Shown: positions 58,434-64,000 of the stretch, piece by piece | How the letters are laid out: every line of letters begins with the position of its first letter | How positions within the stretch are numbered: the first letter of the stretch is position 1 | Assembly: GCF_036906915.1 (NCBI RefSeq) | Contig: NZ_JBAKHX010000019.1 | Location: 42,805 to 106,804, forward strand | DNA: 64,000 nucleotides | From: Phytohabitans sp036906915 | GTDB lineage: Bacteria > Actinomycetota > Actinomycetes > Mycobacteriales > Micromonosporaceae | Direction of reading: 5' to 3' | Translations under genes and position numbers: made by a program | Notes under the pieces: generated by a model | What the model was told of the DNA's origin: nothing | What the model saw: the letters and a program-made list of their open reading frames with translations, nothing else | The model's database searches: none

Positions 58434-59405
58434 GTGACCGAGACCCGCAAGCGTGTGCTGCTGGCCAAGCCGCGCGGCTACTGCGCCGGCGTCGATCGTG
58501 CGGTTCAGACCGTCGAGGAGGCGCTCAAGCTCTACGGGGCGCCGATCTACGTTCGTAAGCAGATCGTGCACAACAAGCACGTGGTCTCGACGCTGGAGGC
58601 GCGCGGCGCGATCTTCGTGGAGGAAAACGAAGAGGTGCCGGAGGGGTCCACCGTGATCTTCTCGGCGCACGGCGTGGCGCCCGAGGTGTACGAGCAGGCG
58701 AAGGAGCGGTCGCTGAAGGCGATCGACGCCACCTGCCCGCTGGTCACGAAGGTGCACCATGAGGCCCGCCGGTTCGCGGCGGAGGACTACGACATTCTGC
58801 TCATCGGTCACGAAGGGCACGAAGAGGTCATCGGTACGGCCGGCGAGGCGCCCGCCCACATCCAGCTCGTCGACGGTCCCGACGGGGTCGACAAGGTGAC
58901 CGTCCGTGACCCGAGCAAGGTCGTCTGGCTCTCGCAGACCACGCTCTCCGTCGACGAGACCATGGAGACTGTCGCCCGGCTCAAGACCCGGCTGCCGTTG
59001 CTCCAGTCGCCGCCCAGCGACGACATCTGCTACGCCACGCAGAACCGCCAGCACGTCGTCAAGGAGATCGCCCCGGAGTGCGACGTGGTGCTCGTGGTCG
59101 GCTCCCGCAACTCGTCCAACTCGGTACGCCTCGTCGAGGTGGCCCTCGACGGCGGCGCCCGCGGCGGATACCTGATCGACTACGCCTCCGAGATCCAGGA
59201 CGAGTGGCTGGCGGGCGCCACGACGGTCGGGGTGACCTCGGGCGCGAGCGTCCCCGACGACCTGGTGACGCAGGTGCTCGACCACCTGGCCGAGCGCGGC
59301 TTCGCCGACGTCACCGAGGTCACCACGGCCGAGGAGCGGCTGACGTTCTCGCTCCCGCAGGAGCTCAAGCGCGACATGAAGGCAGCCGCCGCCCGCAACG
59401 CCTAG
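58434..59405 (+). CDS. ispH: 4-hydroxy-3-methylbut-2-enyl diphosphate reductase
   Basis: 323 residues from GTG 58434. The three iron-sulfur cysteines are present in PRGYCAGVDRAV, IDATCPLVTKVH and DDICYATQNRQ. Also VFSAHGV-like STVIFSAHGVAPEVYEQAKE and GHEGHEEVIGTAGEAP. It makes isopentenyl and dimethylallyl diphosphate at the end of the MEP pathway and needs reduced ferredoxin or flavodoxin; the FNR-type gene at 53.1 kb could be part of that supply. It overlaps the last gene tail to tail by 4 bp. Confidence 0.95.
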   Translation: MTETRKRVLLAKPRGYCAGVDRAVQTVEEALKLYGAPIYVRKQIVHNKHVVSTLEARGAIFVEENEEVPEGSTVIFSAHGVAPEVYEQAKERSLKAIDATCPLVTKVHHEARRFAAEDYDILLIGHEGHEEVIGTAGEAPAHIQLVDGPDGVDKVTVRDPSKVVWLSQTTLSVDETMETVARLKTRLPLLQSPPSDDICYATQNRQHVVKEIAPECDVVLVVGSRNSSNSVRLVEVALDGGARGGYLIDYASEIQDEWLAGATTVGVTSGASVPDDLVTQVLDHLAERGFADVTEVTTAEERLTFSLPQELKRDMKAAAARNA

Positions 59406-62400
59406 CGCATTCGGGTTACCGCGCGGAAGCGTTCCTGGGTGCGGCGCCGGCTTTCGTTCGTGGCGCCGAAGAGCATCAGCAGCAGCCCGACCGGGATCAG
59501 CATCAGCCACGACAGCCCCACCAGCGTCAGCGCGTGCAGCGCGGTGATCACCGTGACCACCGTGCCGACCACCAGCGGCGCCTGCTGCCGGGTGAACGCC
59601 CCGAAGATCAACGTAGCCACCGCGCCGAGCAGCAGCCCCACCTCGCGGATCGCGGTCGCCTCGGTGGTCAGCGCGATCACCAGCGTCGGCACGAACGCGG
59701 CCACCAGCGCCGGCCCGTACGCCGTCCAGCTGCTCAGATCGGGCCGCTGACGCAGCTCGATCACGCCGATGAGCAGCGCCAACGCCGCGAACGGCAGGGT
59801 GTATACCTCGGGCACGCCCACATTGGACAGGCCCATCAGCAGCCACCAGGCGATCAGCTCACACAGCACCGCTGACCAGAAGAGGATGCGCCGCTCGAAC
59901 GTCCGGCGGCCGGGCCGGGTGGACGCGATACCCAACACCGCGCCCCAGGCGGCCAGCAGTGCCGCCACGTGCCGCGGCGAGTCGAACGCCAGCGCCAGCG
60001 CGATCAGCGCGGCGGCGTACCCGCTCCACTCCACGGTGGCGGCCTCGCGGTAGGACTCCGGCCGGCGCAGGCGCGGCAGCACCGCGGCGACCACGAGTAG
60101 GGCGGCGCCAACGGCCAGTACGCCGAACGCGGACCACTCGGGCTCCAGCCCGGCGATCAGCGCGCTGGTGAGCACGAAGCCTTCCGCCGACACGGCCGCG
60201 AACAGCCAGCCCAGGATGCGGGCCTTCTGGGTCTGCCCGACGATCGCCGCTGTGGCGCCCACCGCGACCGCCCCGCCGAGGGTGACGAGGGTGAGCGGCT
60301 TTTCGGCCAGGCTGCCGGCGAGCCCGGCGCCACCCGCGGCCAGCCCGATCGCGAACACCACGAGCCGCGTCACGCGCAGCGGACGGGCACGCTCGGACGG
60401 TGGTGGCGGCGGAGTGACCGCGAGCCCGAGCATCGACAGCGTGAAGACGGCCAGGGCGGCCATCGTGGCGGCCGGCCACTCGGCGCCCAGCGACAGCGGC
60501 GCGATCAGCAGCGTGATCGCCGCGCCGGGCAGCACGACCGGGATCGCGCGCGAGATCCGCCGCCCGCCGAACCCGATGGCCGCCAGCGCCGCGGCGATCG
60601 TCAGTAGCAGCGCGGCCAGCACGTCGGTCGGGTCGGCGCCCGGCCGCACCTGGGTGAGCACGGCCGGCGGCCCCTCCCAGATGTGGTACACGGTCTGGTG
60701 CGGGTCGATCAGCGAGTCGACCAGGATCGGGGCGATGCCGGCGAGAGCCAGCGCGGTCGGCACCGCCGCGACCAGCACCGCGCCCATCGCGGGGCTGACC
60801 GCCCAGCGGCCGCGGAAACCCTCGAAGCCCTCGATGCGCCGCCACACCCCGCCGAGCCGCACCGACCAGCGCTGGGTCGGCTCGACCACGGTGTCGGGGG
60901 CCGGGGTGGCACTGCGCAGCAGTTCGGCCACCACACCGAGGAGGGCGGCGGCGGCCGCGTACACGCCGGTGGACAGGCCGGTGGGCAGCGACGCGATCGC
61001 CGTGATCGTGGCACCGCCGGCTATGCCAACGGTGGCGTAGGGCAGGTATCGCGGTACCTGCCGGCGCGCCAGCGCGACCAGCCCCAGCCCGATCGTGGAG
61101 CCCGCCACGGCGGCGGCCAGCACGAGCGAGGCGGGGCGGCCGGCCTCGGCGGCGCCCGCCGCGAGCATGCCGGGCAGCGCAAGCAGCGCTCCACCCGCCG
61201 CGAGCCCGCCGATCTGCCCCAGGTGCGGCGGCATGTCTTCGTCGGCCTGCAACCGGGCCAGCACCGCGACCAGCAGCCCAACGAGGGTCACCACGCCCAG
61301 GGCGGCCGCGGTGGTCCAGGGGCGCACGAGGCTCGCGCCCACGGCGTGCAGCGCCACCGCGGCAGCCACCGCCGTGCGGGCCAGCCCGGCGCGCGGGTCC
61401 TTCGCCATCACGGCCGCCACGCCGTACGCCGTCGCCACCGCGCCGCCGACCAGCATGGGCGACCACCAGGGCAGGCCAAGCGCCACCGGGGCACCGACGG
61501 TCGCCAGGCCGACGCAGACGCCGGCCACGTCGTACGCCCACGGCCTGGGTAGCACGACCGCCGCCGCCGCGGCGAGCAGGGCCAGCGCGACCGGCGCCTG
61601 CCAGCCCACCCCGCCGGGCGTAGCGGGCCAAGCGTTCAGGTCGGCCTCCCACAGCGCGCCCGGCGTGGCCAGCACCCGCAGGCCGCCGCTGAGTGCGGTG
61701 TATCCGGCGATCACCGCGATCACCGCACCGCTGGCCGCAACGCCGAGCACCGGCCCGCGCCGCCAATCTGACGGCATCGCGCGGACACCGACCGCGACCA
61801 GCAGGACGATCAGGGCGCTCACCGCGAGGACGGCGTCGGGGAAGAGGATCGCGGAGATCCGTGCGAACGTACCGATCACGCCAGCGGTGGCCGCCGCCGC
61901 GGCGAAGTCCGCGCCGTCCAGGACCCGGTCGGCCCGCCGGCCCGCGTCGATCGAGGGCGCCATGACCAGCAGCACCGCGCCGACGAGCAGCAGCGCTCCG
62001 ACCCACGCGTCGGAGACCGTGGCGCCCGGCGCGCCGAACGCCGCCGCCGTCACCGCGAGCGCGCCGAGGCCGGTGCCGAGCGTGAGCGGCAGGCTGATGT
62101 GACGCCGCGCGACCTGGGACAGCGCCGCGTACCCGAGCGTCGCGCACACCGCCACGAAGGCCGCCGCCAGCACGGCGGTCGCCGTCATGCCGGCCATCGC
62201 CGCCACGCCCGCCGCGACCGCGCCGGGGAGCGCGAACGCCGCGCCGCCGGCCGCCCACTCGCCGACCTCGTGCGCGTCTGGGCCGGCCCGCACGAGTTGC
62301 GCCGGCACCGGCTCGTCGCGCAGGACGTCGGTCTGCTCGGAGAGCCACGGCGCGGCAATCGCGATCATTGCCCCCGCGAGCGCCAGCACAGCGAGCACCC

Positions 62401-64000
62401 CGGCGGTCAGCGCGGGCCGGGCGAGCGCCGCGCCGGCACCCACGAGACCGACCACGGCCGCCCCGGCGATGTGAGCTCGCGCGGCGCCGGTGGTGCGCGC
62501 GTACAGGCCGGTCGCGCCGATGCCGATCGCCGCTAGAACGGGCAGCCACGGCGCGGCGGCCCAGGGCAGCCCCAACGATGCCGGCGCGGCCACCGCGGTC
62601 AGCGCCGCGCCAGCCACCGCGGACGCCCGCCGCCCTTCGGGCGGCAGCGACAGCACAGCGGCGATGGTCAGGAGCAGCGCGCTCACCGCCAGCTGCCAGC
62701 CCATGTCACCCACCGCGTCGGCGAGCTTGTCCGGGTACGCCGACAGATCCGCCTTCCACACCGGCAGCGCGGCCTGCACCGGGGCGAGTGCGGCGCGGAT
62801 CGCCGAGCCGGCGACCACCAGGCCCATGACGATGAGCGCGCCCGCCGAGGCGAGCTGCGGCCCGCGCCGCGCGTCTTCCGGCAGTGCCCGCACGCCGAAC
62901 CCGGTCAACACGATGACGATGGCCATCAGCAGGAGCGCCCGTCCCGGTACCGCGACCGAGACGACGCGTCCAGCCGCGCCGATGACGGCGAGCGTGACGA
63001 TGCCGGCCGCGAGGTCCGGCAGTTGGAACCGGTCGACGCTGCGCGCACCGGCCAGCCCGAGCACGGCTGCCAGCACCAGGGCAAGCCCGGCGCTCACCGC
63101 ACCCGGCACGGTGCCGGTGTCGACCGTGGCGATGGTCGCGTACGCCAGCGCGATGGCTACCGCCACGCCGTGCAGACCCCACGTCACCTGTCGCAGCCAG
63201 ATCGCTGGCACCGGTGCGGCTGTGCGGGCGGGCTGTCCGGCGGGGGAGACCACCGCGTCGGCCTCTTCCGGCGCGCTCTCCGGCCGGTCCGGCTCGCTCG
63301 TCTCGCCGTTCTGCGAGGTCTGTCCGTTTGTGGGTGGGCCGGCCGGCTTCGCCGGTGCTGCGGGTGCCGCCGTGCTCAGCAGCGGCGCAGTGCCCAGGCC
63401 GCGCTGGTCGAACTGCCGCGCGAGCGCCAGGTCGAGCCCGGCGACGGCGGTGAAGGCCAGCGCCCAGCCGGTCGGCCCCGAGATCCACTCGTACGCCAGC
63501 AGCGGCACGATCGGTTGGAGGGCGAGCACGGTCGCGTACCGCGGCACGCTGAACCCGGTCACGCCCGCGTACCAGCCGGCGGCGAGCGCGGTGATGGCGA
63601 AGATGACCCCTGCGGCGACGGCGTCCGGCACCGTCTCCGAGTGGAGCGCGTCGACCGTCCACAGCGCATACCCGTCGAGCGGGATCAGCATGAGCCCGAC
63701 GGCGGCGATCGTCTCGGCGGTCGAGGTGAGGCCCCGGCGGGCGACGGCGGGCGGCGCGACCAGCATCAGCGCGGTGGCCCCGAGCAGGATTCCGACGCGG
63801 CTGACATCGTCGAACGAGCTGAGCGCCACCAGCGCGAACACGACCGCGGCGACGGCGAGCAGCAGCGCGCCCAGCCCGAGGAAGATGTTTTGCACCTCGC
63901 GGGTCGACGCCTCCGGTTGGGCGGCCGGCTCGGCGACGGGCCCAGCGGCGGCACCGGGCGGTGGTGGCGGCGGTGGCGGCGCGGCCGTCGGCGGCTGCCG
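59402..64000 (-). CDS. Giant multi-pass membrane protein, SCO7613 C-terminal type (5' end cut off)
   Basis: The frame is open from the right edge, giving at least 1532 residues. The visible N-terminal part is Pro/Ala-rich (QPPTAAP followed by a run of Pro). From residue about 35 on, dozens of hydrophobic helices follow, starting IFLGLGALLLAVAAVVFALV and ending with the domain around GLSWLMLIPVGLLLMLFGAT. The pattern resembles SCO7613-type proteins (zinc ribbon, Pro-rich linker, then a long run of helices). A GTG at 63895 could be mistaken for the start. Two near-repeats of about 350 residues (VLLVAVGVRAMPSDWRRGP versus IVLTGFGVRALPEDARRGP) suggest internal duplication. Confidence 0.8.
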   Translation of the reverse strand, partial: RQPPTAAPPPPPPPPGAAAGPVAEPAAQPEASTREVQNIFLGLGALLLAVAAVVFALVALSSFDDVSRVGILLGATALMLVAPPAVARRGLTSTAETIAAVGLMLIPLDGYALWTVDALHSETVPDAVAAGVIFAITALAAGWYAGVTGFSVPRYATVLALQPIVPLLAYEWISGPTGWALAFTAVAGLDLALARQFDQRGLGTAPLLSTAAPAAPAKPAGPPTNGQTSQNGETSEPDRPESAPEEADAVVSPAGQPARTAAPVPAIWLRQVTWGLHGVAVAIALAYATIATVDTGTVPGAVSAGLALVLAAVLGLAGARSVDRFQLPDLAAGIVTLAVIGAAGRVVSVAVPGRALLLMAIVIVLTGFGVRALPEDARRGPQLASAGALIVMGLVVAGSAIRAALAPVQAALPVWKADLSAYPDKLADAVGDMGWQLAVSALLLTIAAVLSLPPEGRRASAVAGAALTAVAAPASLGLPWAAAPWLPVLAAIGIGATGLYARTTGAARAHIAGAAVVGLVGAGAALARPALTAGVLAVLALAGAMIAIAAPWLSEQTDVLRDEPVPAQLVRAGPDAHEVGEWAAGGAAFALPGAVAAGVAAMAGMTATAVLAAAFVAVCATLGYAALSQVARRHISLPLTLGTGLGALAVTAAAFGAPGATVSDAWVGALLLVGAVLLVMAPSIDAGRRADRVLDGADFAAAAATAGVIGTFARISAILFPDAVLAVSALIVLLVAVGVRAMPSDWRRGPVLGVAASGAVIAVIAGYTALSGGLRVLATPGALWEADLNAWPATPGGVGWQAPVALALLAAAAAVVLPRPWAYDVAGVCVGLATVGAPVALGLPWWSPMLVGGAVATAYGVAAVMAKDPRAGLARTAVAAAVALHAVGASLVRPWTTAAALGVVTLVGLLVAVLARLQADEDMPPHLGQIGGLAAGGALLALPGMLAAGAAEAGRPASLVLAAAVAGSTIGLGLVALARRQVPRYLPYATVGIAGGATITAIASLPTGLSTGVYAAAAALLGVVAELLRSATPAPDTVVEPTQRWSVRLGGVWRRIEGFEGFRGRWAVSPAMGAVLVAAVPTALALAGIAPILVDSLIDPHQTVYHIWEGPPAVLTQVRPGADPTDVLAALLLTIAAALAAIGFGGRRISRAIPVVLPGAAITLLIAPLSLGAEWPAATMAALAVFTLSMLGLAVTPPPPPSERARPLRVTRLVVFAIGLAAGGAGLAGSLAEKPLTLVTLGGAVAVGATAAIVGQTQKARILGWLFAAVSAEGFVLTSALIAGLEPEWSAFGVLAVGAALLVVAAVLPRLRRPESYREAATVEWSGYAAALIALALAFDSPRHVAALLAAWGAVLGIASTRPGRRTFERRILFWSAVLCELIAWWLLMGLSNVGVPEVYTLPFAALALLIGVIELRQRPDLSSWTAYGPALVAAFVPTLVIALTTEATAIREVGLLLGAVATLIFGAFTRQQAPLVVGTVVTVITALHALTLVGLSWLMLIPVGLLLMLFGATNESRRRTQERFRAVTRMR

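Overview
The window is very GC-rich, uses GTG and TTG starts freely, and carries an actinobacterial gene set: split acyl-CoA carboxylase, GuaB1, LpdA-type quinone reductase, GTP-dependent PEP carboxykinase, GlpX, a type VII secretion mycosin, SigE-family and ECF sigma factors, PknB-like kinases and an SCO7613-type membrane protein. Gene content and order fit a filamentous actinomycete, most likely Micromonosporaceae; the family assignment is inference. No rRNA, tRNA, CRISPR array, phage module or intact insertion sequence was seen.

Layout. 1-6.3 kb: end of upp, a GPP34 protein, a phospho-sugar mutase, a receptor-like Ser/Thr kinase and a B12-type acyl-CoA mutase large subunit. 6.4-14.1 kb: M20 amidohydrolase, DUF4349 lipoprotein, coiled-coil protein, SCO6745-family protein, double GNAT, gamma-glutamylcyclotransferase, LpdA and DedA. 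14.4-19.2 kb: a circularly permuted ATP-grasp / alpha-E / transglutaminase operon, followed by a short editing-less threonyl-tRNA synthetase behind a Thr-rich leader peptide and terminator. 19.2-28 kb: two ABC exporters (one beside a broken MarR-like gene, one controlled by PadR), a DoxX/TetR divergent pair with twin operators, GuaB1, and the biotin carboxylase/BCCP subunit.

28-40 kb: an acyl-CoA carboxylase neighbourhood (alpha subunit, maf, epsilon, beta, birA) is scattered over 16 kb. The spaces hold the PadR-ABC exporter, a sigma/membrane-protein pair, a small type VII secretion cluster (PE-like, PPE-like, mycosin), a second kinase, a secreted His/Glu-rich protein and an M50 protease. 40-48.8 kb: PH-domain protein, MaoC-like dehydratase, two GtrA proteins with an ECF sigma factor, pckG behind a CRP-like site, a geranylgeranyl-reductase-like flavoprotein, a short-chain Z-prenyl transferase and trehalose-phosphatase. 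49-64 kb: PIN-PhoH ATPase, a lytic-transglycosylase-like protein with a structured leader, an S1 protease with a tandem repeat inside its signal peptide, rhomboid protease, ferredoxin-NADP reductase-like flavoprotein, secreted GDPD-like protein, glpX, DUF4245, xseBA, ispH and the 3' part of a giant membrane protein running off the right edge.

Central metabolism is well represented: propionyl/acetyl-CoA carboxylation plus acyl-CoA mutase, gluconeogenesis (pckG, glpX), isoprenoid supply (ispH, prenyl transferase) and purine recycling (GuaB1). The main regulatory novelty is the predicted Thr attenuator at 17.78-17.89 kb. Other noteworthy features are matched operator pairs for the TetR and PadR regulators and the 8 x 15-bp in-frame repeat in the S1 protease.
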